DNA from: Plazaster borealis | Lineage: Eukaryota > Echinodermata > Asteroidea > Forcipulatida > Labidiasteridae | DNA: 64,000 bases | NCBI GenBank assembly: GCA_021014325.1 | Contig: CM037472.1 | Location: forward strand, 32,450,234 to 32,514,233 | Direction: 5' to 3' | Shown: positions 10,130 to 20,900 of the stretch, one piece after another | Layout of the letters: the number at the start of each line of letters is the position of its first letter | Numbering within the stretch: position 1 is the stretch's first letter | Program-made: the position numbers and the translations under genes | The notes under the pieces: model-generated | The model's input: only the letters and a program-made list of their open reading frames with translations | The model's database searches: none | What the model was told of the DNA's origin: nothing

Positions 10130-11165
10130 TGCTAAGTACGACAGCCGCTGAGTAAGTACCGTAGTCACCACTTTAATTTAAGCTGTTCTGATGAGTCATC
10201 GCGTACGCAGATAAAGGTTTGCGTGCGGTCCGGGGGTACGCGATTTCATTGCCACTGAATATGCTAATTTGGGCTTTCTTCCTGTACTTTGACCATGCTT
10301 TGACCATGCTTTGACCATGGAGGGAGGAAGGAAATACTTGACGAACTTTCCAGATGTTTCGAGGTCGATGGAAAAGTTACGAATGTCACGCTGTGGGGTG
10401 TTGAAACTAATTTCTTGGCAATTCAAAACTCGTCCATATATACTGTATGTAGTGAAAGATTTTGCGTCTTGGACTAGTATTGCAGTGGGGGACGCAGGTG
10501 TCATGGAACCAAAAGAGTCCATGCAGTAGTCAGCGACGTCATGTTGTTGCAGTTCAATTTGCGTTTAAACTCGTACAGATATGTATCTCTCAGTGGATAC
10601 AGATACATGTATATGCAAATGGTCAGATAGTGCTTGAAAACAATTTTGGCCGAGAAATGTGAAGAGAAAGTGTAATCCAACTCCACATATTTATGAATCC
10701 AAGTATTTTTTGCTTGCTCTAATTGTTCCTCTGTCAAAACCGTTAACCAGCTAATTTGCATTCACACAATGGATTGTTTTTATTAGAGCAACACTCGCGC
10801 AACGACTCAATCCTATTGAAAACTATAGGTTTTAATATTTTATGCAACTGTTCGTCGAGCATTGAAGAAATGGGTTCCGGTGGAGCATAATCCGTATACA
10901 GATCATTATTATCCTGCTCTCGAGCATTGACTCACACGGTGCGTTGAAACTCGGCAGTGACGAGTCCATTTTTTAATGATTTCCTTCCTATACTGGATGC
11001 AGTGATGTACGTGAGCACACGGCATTACCATAATAAGCAGGGGAAAAGAGCAAAAGCACGCGGCTACTGAGTCAAAATTGACTGACCCCCTCCCCCACAT
11101 TATCCTTGATGTGATGGTATAAATGTTGCATATGTAATATGTACATGTATAGACTTACATCCACA
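10130..11165. other. Intergenic DNA; nothing recognised
   Basis: Only short unrelated frames. 10,296-10,322 has three tandem 'tttgaccatgc' words. Confidence 0.4.
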
Positions 11166-11169
11166 CATT

Positions 11170-12240
11170 CACTTTGAAGCTTATGATTCGAACTGTACAG
11201 ATTTGATCCAAACAAAACCAAAATGGAAGCCCATGTTTATTTCCAAATTAGCACACAAGCTGATTGAACACAAGGTCGACGTCGAACCGTTTTTTAAAGA
11301 CATCTATACAAATGCGTGCAATTGAAGTGGATGATCTGATATGTGATAAGTCACGCTTTTACTGTTCTGCAATGGGGAAATGGCCAGTATTTTCGATTGA
11401 TGATGTGGAATCAATCGCACAATGCAACTCCTTACAAACTGTACAACATGCTTGATTCAACTGATTTAGATCCAGAAATCTATTGATCAATTTTGTTAGC
11501 TGACCCCAGCCGAACCAAAGTGTTCAGGACGAAAGGCGCAATCTCATCGACAATATTAGCTGCGGCAATCCCATGGAATGTAATGAAGTGTTTGCACACA
11601 TGGCCGAATTATTGCAAGGTTTGAATTTCAACATAGTACAGGGCCTAGAATTGAATTACATGGTTGTCTCAGAACACAGACAATTAGATGAAAAGAACCA
11701 ATTATACTCAATGCAATGTACATCTGGTTCAACGCTATCGCTATCGTGTTCAATAAGCCAGATTTAAAACAACAAGTAAATGCCTTTGCGGAAAAACTCG
11801 CCGAGGCCTGCACGAAATAGGACGTGGGGACATTGCCGCTTGTGTCAAGGAGGGATTTCTACCCGTGCGTAAGTGCATATTATATCAAACTCCCGCACCA
11901 GAAATCCACCAGTTTAGTAATTTGCCAAAACAATTATACAAAGTTGCCACAACTCTAGGTTGTTTCGGGCCTCGAGTTGCCATAAATCTTGGCTTCCCAG
12001 CAAGCGAGGTATATGGAGACTGAATACGGAGTTTGAATGTCGCAATACTTATTTACCGACACTCAAGGAACGCAACGTTTGCAAGTGGGCTCGTAGACTG
12101 GACCAGAGAGTTCTCACAAAGAATGTTTGAAGAATGCAGTTGCCGATATTCCCGACAAATATTGCCAAATCGATGAATCAATTGAAGAAATTTTAATATC
12201 CAATGGTTTCTGGTTTGCATTTCTTGTTCACTTTACATAA
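11170..12240 (+). pseudogene. Frame-broken coding remnant, unknown family
   Basis: Across about 1 kb, open stretches follow one another on the plus strand with frame changes. Examples: 11,224-11,325 (..KPMFISKLAHKLIEHKVDVE..), 11,320-11,452 (..VDDLICDKSRFYCSAMGKW..), 11,573-11,700, 11,716-11,818 (MYIWFNAIAIVFNKPDLK..) and about 11,800-12,020 (..GFLPVRKCILYQTPAPE..). Amino-acid usage looks protein-like, so I read it as one gene, or adjacent genes, broken by several indels and stops. It may come from a mobile element or an old viral insertion, but I recognise no motif. Confidence 0.45.
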
Positions 12241-12346
12241 ATAAGGTTATATTTTGTTTAATTAATGTATGCACTCAGTAGGCCTACATGACTTACTTTG
12301 TAAAGTTTACGCTTGTTTTTAAGCGCTGTGTTTATTCAAAAGCACC

Positions 12347-12552
12347 TTAAAGGGACACGTTGCCTTAGATCGGACGAGTTGGTCTGAAAAAAAAAAGCGT
12401 TTGTAACCGTTTGTTATAAAATGCATATGGTTCGAAAGACGTTACAAAAGTAGTATACAATGATCCACACAAATATGCCTCGAAATTGCGTGGTTTTCCT
12501 TTTAATTTGCGAACTAACACGGTCGGCCATTTTGTGGAGTCAAAAATTTGAA
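12347..12552. mobile_element. TTAA palindromic MITE, single arm
   Basis: Begins TTAAAGGGACACGTTGCC and continues like the left arm of the complete copy at 21,755-22,144 as far as 'ggccattttgtggagtcaaa'. The mirror arm is missing. Confidence 0.75.
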
Positions 12553-12659
12553 GTTCGGTCAGAGCATGGAGGAAGGAAATACAACGGCACGCGTGTAATT
12601 CAAATCTTGTACGACAGGCTACATGTACACACATACACATAGGTGATGTAATACATGTA

Positions 12660-13030
12660 ATATGGGTGTCGAAAAGTGAACATCTGCTTTTCTGCTATCA
12701 GAAAAGCAGAAAAACAGGTTGAACGTTGTGTCCTGTCTACTTTTCTGCTTTTCTGCCTCCCGAAAAGTGGACTGAACGTTTTAGTTACATCAATTTTTCT
12801 GCTTTTCTGATTTCAGATAAGCAGATTTTACTTATTTACTACACTGACGTCCAAAAGTGGACATCTGCTTTTAGGGTTTCCTGAAGCAGAAGTGTGGATT
12901 GAACGTTTTAGTTCAATCCACTTTTTTACTCTTCAGCTAGCCGAAAAGCAGATTGGACGTGTTGTCACACAGTGGGTCAAAAGTGGACATCTGCTTTTCT
13001 GGTTTCCCGCAACCCGAAAAGCAGATCCAT
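12660..13030. repeat. Array of repeated hairpins ('aaaagtggacatctgctttt')
   Basis: 'aaaagtg(g)a(c)' then 'catctgcttttctg', followed by its inverse 'cagaaaagcaga' and then 'ttgaacgttttag', recurs about five times over 370 bp with changes. Each unit can fold into a short stem. No coding frame explains it. Confidence 0.7.
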
Positions 13031-13189
13031 TCACATGTATACTGTTGATTCCAAGCTTAAATGGTTCCAGTTCCGTTTGACAAACAGGATTTTTGGTACA
13101 AATTCCTTGCTTTTCAAAATCAACACAAAAATTCCAATGTATGTACCGTTTGAAGAGGAATCCCTCATTCATCTGTGTTGCCAATGACA

Positions 13190-13510
13190 TTATGTAACCT
13201 CTTTCTGGAATTCTACTTTCGATTGAATCAAGGAAAAGACCAAGGCCATGGCAGTCTCGTAGTAGACAACGAGTTGATGTTGTTCGGTATTACTGGTAAC
13301 ACATTCAAATGCCCGAATCTTATACTTTTAATTGCTCGTTTTCACATTTATAAAATGAAAAAATGAACGACAAACGTCCTCCTTGCTTCGTAGTTTTTAA
13401 AAAAAGACCTGAGGAGTTATTACATTTGCGAGAAATATTTGTCAGTTGTCAACGGAACCTCTCGGAAATTTAATTCGAAATGGAAAAAGTATTATGTACT
13501 CTGTGAATAA
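13190..13510 (+). pseudogene. Non-LTR retrotransposon (LINE) reverse transcriptase C-terminal remnant
   Basis: The frame at 13,175-13,366 reads ..NELMLFGITGNTFKCPNL.. and LLIARFHIYKMKK, then stops. After a frame change come a KDLRSYYICEKY-like piece and a KFNSKWKKYY-like piece. The order 'LFG...N.ILLA.(F/Y).IY..K...F......E........KW' is the usual end of LINE ORF2 proteins. The family is uncertain. Confidence 0.55.
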
Positions 13511-13634
13511 GTTACTGTAACTAGTATAATTCTTATTATTTACTGTAAGATACAATGTTTCATTATTCTCTTTTCTATGTTGATGTAAGTTGATAAGAGA
13601 GCAATAAAAGGTTATCCCCGGGATGAAAAAACCG

Positions 13635-13695
13635 TTTGAGGAGACATCTGTGCTGATGGTCGCCGCCATGTTCGCGCAATGACCAGCAGTGGTTT
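13635..13695 (-). pseudogene. Echo of the L3HYPDH 5' end
   Basis: About 50 bases ('gatggtcgccgccatgttcg' and flanks) match the start-codon region of L3HYPDH exon 1 (about 2865-2920), including MAATIS. Downstream the frame diverges and there is no continuation of the enzyme. Confidence 0.65.
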
Positions 13696-13770
13696 ACTGG
13701 TGGGTTGTTTATTAGTGATGACACACAAAAGTTGAAGTGGACCCATAGAGCTATGTACATGTATGAGTGG

Positions 13771-13993
13771 ACTTCAGTCATAATGTCATGTCAACGCAAC
13801 CCGGCGGCTCCCGTATACAGTGTACGTTATCATTTTCTGATATTACTGGTCCAGTGCACCTGTCCAACGATAGTTCTTGCATGAACTTTTGGCCCTGCAG
13901 CTGCTGCACGAACTTTTGGCATCTCCCAAATGATAAGGTACACTGTAGTACGGGAGCCGCCGGGTTGCGTTGACATGACATTATGACTGAAGT
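13771..13993. mobile_element. MITE with near-perfect ~44-bp terminal inverted repeats
   Basis: acttcagtcataatgtcatg at the left end and its exact inverse at the right; the match extends through 'caacccggcggctcccgt'. The core also has a gaacttttgg direct repeat around a ctgcagctgctgcag-like centre. It has no coding capacity. Conserved ends imply a young copy. Confidence 0.9.
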
Positions 13994-14074
13994 AACACAG
14001 ACTACGGCACTCTCTCTCCACTAGCTAGCTAGAGGCAGATATATGCCGTGCGCCCTCTCTAGGTTGGGAGAATA

Positions 14075-14135
14075 ATGCCAGCTGGCTTCATAAAATCCCT
14101 GCGCAAATTAATGACACCCCTTCTGTGGCTGACAC
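14075..14135. repeat. Fragment of the copy-B dispersed repeat flank
   Basis: 'ctggcttcataaaatccctg' and 'gacacccc.tctgtggct' match about 5080-5135, just left of copy B. Confidence 0.6.
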
Positions 14136-14874
14136 ATTGATGAAAAAAAATCGTAACCCTCCATCCTCCTGGCGGATGGTTACGATTATCGCAACTATCT
14201 ATTATACTAAAGATCAATGGGCTGACAGCACAAAGTCACTTATTTGTTAATACCATTTTTGTTTAATCAAATAATTTAATTTGTTGTATATTCTATCCTC
14301 ATATCAACGCAAACACACATACACTTTGTGGGTGCACCCTCCTATTAAATCAACTCCCATAGCATACAGTGCAAAATGCTAAATATTCAAAAATACACGA
14401 ACAATAATTAGAAGTCTCACAGCTTTTTACAGGAAAGGGAAAATTATTAATTGACTCTTGAACTTTTATTTTCTGCTCAATTTGATATGGGGAGTCCCTG
14501 GGCCCGTTGAGTTATTCCCCTCCAAATAAAAACACCCTGTGACACCAGTGTAATTTTCCAAACGTCCGAGCATCAATCTTGAAAAATGACCCTTCACCTC
14601 TCAGCAAATAAGGCCATTTTTGTTAGGACCTATAATCCAAAATACATCCAGTTGGAAGTCAACAACCCCCAGGTCACAATTGGGCAAAATGTTTACACTG
14701 AAACCCTTTTTTGGGACGCTCTGTTTTCTCCTAGTGGGGTGCACCTTGTTCGTTCAGCCATGGAGGTAGGTTCAGCCTGTTCAGCTGTGTGAATACTTGA
14801 CCCCCGCCCCCCCAAAAAAGCGTTTGTTTACAAATCCCTGCGGTCATATGCTGTAAAAACAGCTAACCTTCCTG

Positions 14875-15007
14875 GGGTCGATTTCACAAAAGTCTTCCTA
14901 ACTTAGGACTAGTCCTAGGCAATGCTAAGAGATAGGACTAGTCTTAAGTTAAGACCGGTTACTGGTCCTAACTCATAAGACTAGTCTTATCTTTGTGAAA
15001 TCGGCCC
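14875..15007. mobile_element. Small MITE ('cgatttcacaaa' ends)
   Basis: The ends read gggtcgatttcacaaa and tttgtgaaatcggccc. The core has several 'ggactagtc' and 'gactagtc' palindromic words. Confidence 0.75.
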
Positions 15008-15009
15008 GT

Positions 15010-16310
15010 GGTACTCTTTTGACTTTGTTACTCGGAAGGATAAATAAGTCGGGATATAAAGGCCAAGGAGCAGGACAAAAGTACCCATAATAAGTCAATG
15101 TGGTGACTCGGCCACCAAAACATGAATTCGGTGCGCGCAAGACCACTCGGCCTCGACATGAAGCTGAAGAGACTTTTTTTTTCAATGATTGATATCTACA
15201 GGCCCTCAGAAGAGAAACCAACTTCAAGAAGATGCAAAAAATATGTTTTGGATTGGTGTAAACAGTGTGTTTTCTTCACGACTGTTGGCCTTTTAGATGA
15301 GTAGTGTAATCTGATATTAAGCTCACAGGGTTTACTATTAAACAAAAATGCGGACTACTTTTTTGGGGGTTTGGATTAGTCTTGGTTAAAAATAACAATC
15401 GACAAAAGAGCACCGAGCAGTTATTTGAAGTTTGTTTTAAGACCGTCCTAATATTCATTGTCACACAGGGCAATTTTTACAGGCAATCAACATTTCAGCA
15501 GCAAAAGAGACATTCTTATGAATTATTACTGTAAGTCACTATCTCCAAGAAAATAATGAGAAATTGAAATGTGAATGAATTTTCTTATTAGAGATTGCCT
15601 GGAACTTGTTGCCTGTAAATTGGCTCCCGTGATATGGCTTTAATATTTAATTCTAAATTTTTAATATTTAATTCTAAATTTTATGAGCCATAAAAGAACT
15701 GATTCAATTCAATTCGATTCAATTTCGTTCAAGAAAACGTTTATTTGCATACTACAAGAACAAATAAATAACAAATCAAAAACAAAGTAAAATAACCAAA
15801 TAATCACTGATAGTTTTCACAATGTTGTCTTCATTACATTATCAAACCCAACAGGATAAACACACTGTGCTCAAAATTTATGAACATTATTTAACAATAT
15901 ATTTTGGAGTTTTTCTAATAAAGACTCATAGTTCTGATAATTGCATAAAACTTAAACTGAACTGAACATAAAGTCAGAATTATTGAGGATAAATTAATTA
16001 CCGTTTTTACCCATCAGAGTGATGACCCAGACCAACCCGACTCCGGTTAGAATTAGGTGACCACACCCAAACTGATGTAACTGACCACGCCCCAATTTTG
16101 TAATCTGTCAGTTGATAAATTGACCACACCCGACCCAACCTCCCACTCTCCATTTTAATTTGTAAATAATCTGACAGGATATCAAATCATGTTCGAAACT
16201 GTTCGCCTGCTCATAAATTCTAACACTCGTGCCCAACCTACATACAAAAAGCAAGAGCGAGTGGTCAACTCTATTTTTCGTGTAAACATTTTCTAAAAAT
16301 TAGAGAGGCA
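15010..16310. other. Intergenic AT-rich DNA
   Basis: No gene recognised. A 22-bp direct repeat ('tttaatatttaattctaaat') lies near 15,640-15,680, followed by a 'gattcaattcaattcgattc' run at 15,700-15,730. Confidence 0.45.
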
Positions 16311-16314
16311 ACCA

Positions 16315-16481
16315 GGACCCAATTTCAAAGTGATGCTTAAGCAGAAAATTATGCTTTACAACTTTTTTCTAAGCAAAAATAAGCAGGAGACAACTCATAG
16401 ATTGTACATGAGGCATGTTATTTTGGCTGGTAACCTTATTTTGGTAAGCATAATTTTGAAGTGCTTAGCTAGTTTTTGTGC
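16315..16481. mobile_element. 'GGGCCCAATTTCATAGAGCTG' family MITE, diverged copy
   Basis: Shares 'cccaatttca', 'gcttaagcagaaaat', 'aagcaggaga', 'ggtaaccttattttggtaag' and 'tgcttagcta' with the good copy at 57,812-58,005. Confidence 0.6.
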
Positions 16482-16483
16482 TT

Positions 16484-17730
16484 TAAAGGTAGGATCATAG
16501 ATTGGTTAATGAACTATTTTGAGAAAGAATTCCCTTCGAAGTATTATGGTTTGGATCATTTTTCACCCCGAAACATCTGAATCTGAGCAACGACTCATGC
16601 ATGAATTGTTTCTCAGATTTCTGTGGGTTGGTGTCCGTTCGCAAACGCTATGCTGGCCAGAGCTGCAATTGGTACCCGCTGTCACCTCACTAAAAGTGGA
16701 TGATTTGACGATCTTGTGAAAAAAACTAGAACAGCAGAAGCTGCCAAGGCGAGCTGCCGAACGCCCGATAGAGAAACAATGAATAATAGAAAAACAAAAA
16801 TTTTATCAACTGATGTTCAAAGAGGTGGGGACAATTAACAAGTATGTAGTTGACCATTGCCTACTTGGTTTGACATGTGGGAAAGAGGCGAAAATGTTCA
16901 CAAAAAATCTTAATGCGGATGGCCGGACAGAAGCTGTTTAATTTCCAGAGGGTAATAATGTACCCTGAAAACTTTAACATTTTTAAACAATTTCCATTTG
17001 CACACTGTGGATCCAACCACATTTTGGCTGTAAGACAAATGAACTGCAATTGAGAGTGAAAACAATTATTTTTTTCACAACAAAGTATCTAACACCATGA
17101 GGCAAAAACTTTAACAAAAAGTCTCAATGCAGATGGCCGGACAGAAGCTGTTTAATTTCCAGAGGGTAATAATGAACCCTGAAAACTTTAACATATTTAA
17201 ACAATAGAAAAACTTGACCACAATTTCCATTTTCACCTAGTGAATCTATTCACACAAAAACAATTACATATCACAACAAATTATCTAAGGCAAAAACTTT
17301 AACAAAAAGTCTCAATGCGGACGGCCGGCCGTATATGTTTAGGAGAGTGACATAGTGGGCATTCCACAGGTTGTGACTATGATCCCTTTTCTTTAATCTT
17401 TTCTGTTTTAAACATTGTGGGCATGACCCCACAATGTAAGAAAAGCCCACAAGTACAGATCCTACTTACAAGTAGCCCCTCAATGTAGCTCTTGTAAGCA
17501 CGGACAGACGGACGGACCACGGACGGATAAAATCGGTATTACATAGGCTCGCATTCTGCTAAAGCAGCTCGCCAACAAGACAGTTTTGTTGCTGTTTTCT
17601 CAGCAAGTAGACATTGTATTCAGCTCAAAATTTCACATGTGACTTTTATTGTATCTTTCTTTATAGTGTTGCCTATAAATCAGCATTATGTTGACAAAAA
17701 ACCAATCTATTGCCCTACCTTTGAAAGCAG
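16484..17730. mobile_element. 'TTAAAGGTAGGGTCATAGATTGG' family element, interrupted
   Basis: The left end 'aaaggtaggatcatagattgg' (16,484) and right end 'ccaatctattgccctacctt' (about 17,702) fit other copies of about 380 bp. The extra ~850 bp hold a repeated block ('gatggccggacagaagctgt') at about 16,918 and 17,133, partly again at about 17,318, and so look like an insertion. Confidence 0.6.
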
Positions 17731-17810
17731 CTCTATGAAATTGGTCCCTGGATATGATGAGAAGCCCAAGTAAATTTTGAATGTGGTTGAAGTCTTAAAA
17801 GTACCCAATG

Positions 17811-17945
17811 CTATTCTTTAATTTGTCTTAGACTTTCATCTTCATCGTCCGATGAGGAAGACGAGGATGCGGAAGATGACGAGGATGAATCCATACTCTC
17901 CTCAGGTGGGGTTTGTAGATGTTCAGGCAGCTTCTCAAGAGCACA
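17811..17945 (-). CDS. MRPS10: MRPS10 terminal exon with Ser/acidic tail
   Basis: 44 codons plus TAG (17,811-17,813). After [19 protein letters not shown] comes a run of twelve serines broken by one alanine, then [12 protein letters not shown]. Human MRPS10 ends in a short Glu/Lys/Ser tail; the Ser run looks specific to this lineage. Confidence 0.9.
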   Translation of the reverse strand, partial: CALEKLPEHLQTPPEESMDSSSSSSASSSSSSDDEDESLRQIKE

Positions 17946-20900
17946 CTGGGTCAAACAAAAAAAGAATTCTTTTAAATTTCACAGAAGAGTGAACGACAAA
18001 TAAAATAATTGGGGTGTTTCAAGATTTTAAGACGAAAGGAAGGAATTGTTTTTAATGTGGTCATTATTTTCATCTTTGGGGATTTAATGTTTTAAACTCA
18101 AGTTCACATCTTGGTAAATGTCAAGAAATATTGAGAAAAACCCGACTAAAGGCATACAAGCAAGTTACTTAAAAAACAAGTACAGTCAATTAAAAAAAGA
18201 ATAATCAGTGACAAGTGAACAGTGGAGTAACTAGGGAGGGGGGCACATAGGTGGGTGAACCCCCCCCATTGATGACTGTGCCCCCCCCAACTCCAACCCC
18301 AGGTGCCCCTCCATTTAAATTTGGATTTTTGAGAAAATACCGAAATATGATGTTGCATTTTATCAGCTGTTACGTTATAATATCAATATTTTAAAACTAT
18401 TTTTCTATTTACACTCAGACATTGTATTTGTTTTCACCTCCACGTCAGATTATCTTATACAAAAATGCAAATGGAAACTACAGTTTTAATTGGCCGAAGT
18501 GAAAAATTAGTGCACCCCTTTTCCCCCCTAAAATTTCACCCTAGTTTCGTCGCTGGAGGTGAAATGGTTCCTCAGACTAAAAAAATTACAATTTTTTTGT
18601 TTGTCTTATAAGCATTTGACTAAGCTTTACTCATATACATTTAGATAATTCTGTGTTCTGGTATTAATCAGTGTCTATTTGCTTTTTGCACGGATCCGCC
18701 ATGTGCGTGTAGAGCCCTGACTTCATGATTCATTTCTTTGTATTTATGCATCTGTTTGGATGAAAGTGTCATTACATTACCGTGACAATACTGAGTTATA
18801 TACATGTAATGCTTCTATTCACTGCCGTCCCCAATTCGAGGCTCTACACACAAATGGCTGACCTTGCAAGGGGTGAATGGCAACGAGCTTGTGAACAGAT
18901 TTGTAAAGAAGAGTCAATTGTTGGATGGCCCTCTGATGTTCCAGATATTCCCATTCAAGTTGAAATATCAGTTTGCTGACACTATCTTTCTTGTTGGCAG
19001 ATCGCCGTTGAACCCCCTCCAACTGAACTTAGTAGTTATTCTGATAAGGATCCCATATTGATGTGCTGTACTCTAGTCGTGGTCCAACAGGTGTCTTATA
19101 GGCCCTTGCTTTGGGTTGAATAAAGAAAAATTGACTTGAGTGCACTCTAGTCAAATTTTCGAGTGGGACTTGAACCTGCGACCTCTGGATTAACGTGCCA
19201 GTAATGTTGCACTAAAACATTTCCTGGCAGGCCAATTTCTGCTTAGTTTACACAGGAATGAATACATTTCTCATTCTCATTTTTCCCACATGACAAAATG
19301 AAGAATTGACTTTATTTTTGTTCCCCCCACACTCCTTGTTTACTTTATCTCTTCCAAAAGTGGCTTTGTTTGTAACCAAGGAATGACACAAATCACACTA
19401 TTCACAAACAGATCTGGAATTTATAAAAATTTGAAACAAAAGTCAAATAAATAAAGACGCAGGACACTCACTTTTGTCACTTTCATTGCTACTCCTTCAG
19501 GAAGATTTCTTTCAACATACTCTAAGAAAACATCAGCCGTGGTTCCAGTAAGGTGCATTAACTAGAGAGAATATTGAGGACAAGAAGTTAATTTGGTACA
19601 TAAACTTGTTGCCAACATAAAACAGGCAGATCCAGGATTTCTTCTCAAAGAGAAAGAGAGAGTACAGGGATACTTATAAGTATTATACAGGATTGGTAAG
19701 GATAAAAAACATAATTGTTTAATTTTAGTCTGAAGCTTACTGAATATGAAGTTCATACTAGAACCATTATTTCCCCTCTGAAATTAAGTCAAATTTGAGA
19801 AATCTGTATCTGAAAACCTAAACAAAGATTTGACCTATTTCCACTCAACCAAGAAGGTATCACCGGTATCAGAATGTTCCTATGTTTGCCATGTTAACAT
19901 ATTATCTACATACGTAACAAAATCAAAGAAGAAAAAATAATAAGTGACAAGTGAACATGAGCAGAGTATACTGTTCAAAACGTCGCGACCAAACCGGCTC
20001 TTTTCAGAGCCAACACTCCTCCCAAATTAAATTTTCGAAAGGCTGTACCCGCAAGTTTACTAATTGTAGTTACTTCTTATTTTCCACACCAAGCAAAGCT
20101 TCAAACATCACTAACAAAATCAAAGTTTCTGTTTTGCATAATTGTTCTAGAAAAAAAAAGTGGTCAAAAAAACAACAATGTTAGCCATGGCTGGACGTAT
20201 GATGATTAAACAGAATTGAATGGTTTCTAAGCAGCTTAAAGGGACACGCTGCCATGGATCGGACGAGTTGGTCAACAAAAAAGCGTTTGTAACCGTTTGT
20301 TATAAAATGCATATGGTTAGAAAGATGTTTTAAAAGTAGAATACAATAATCCACACAAATATGTCTCGAAATCGCGTGGTTTTCCTTTTACTTTGTGAAC
20401 TAACACGGTCGGCCATTTTATGGAGTCAAAAAGTTGACTCCGCAAAATGGCTGACCGTGTCCCTTTAACCATGATGGGTCAAATTTTTACATCTGCTACA
20501 CTGAAAATGAGAGAGAGAGAGTTATGATCTATGCAGCTAACCTGGAAACTGTATCAAAGTAAGAAGGATGAGTTTGAGAATAAGTTACCGTAATGACTCT
20601 GAAGTGTGTTCTCATCTCGTACTGCACTCGATGTTTCTTAAAGATATGCCTGGACTTCAGAAGGGTCAATCTCTGGATCCTTTTCAATGGTTTTGTTCTG
20701 GAAAAAAAAAAGAAGAAAAAAAAAAAAATAGACAGCGGATTCTGAATAACTGACAATACAAATCCAACATTTTATACATACTGAAACGTGTTGTTGCTTT
20801 AGAGGGTAAGAGCACTGGACTCGAGCTCTGATGTTTCTGATCAGCAGAGTGTGGGTTGGAGTGACCGGTCGTGGCACTTGTGTCCATGAGCAAGATATTT

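Noticed and set aside
12660..13030. CRISPR array or tRNA cluster
   Set aside because: Units are imperfect inverted motifs of uneven spacing, with no constant repeat and no tRNA boxes.
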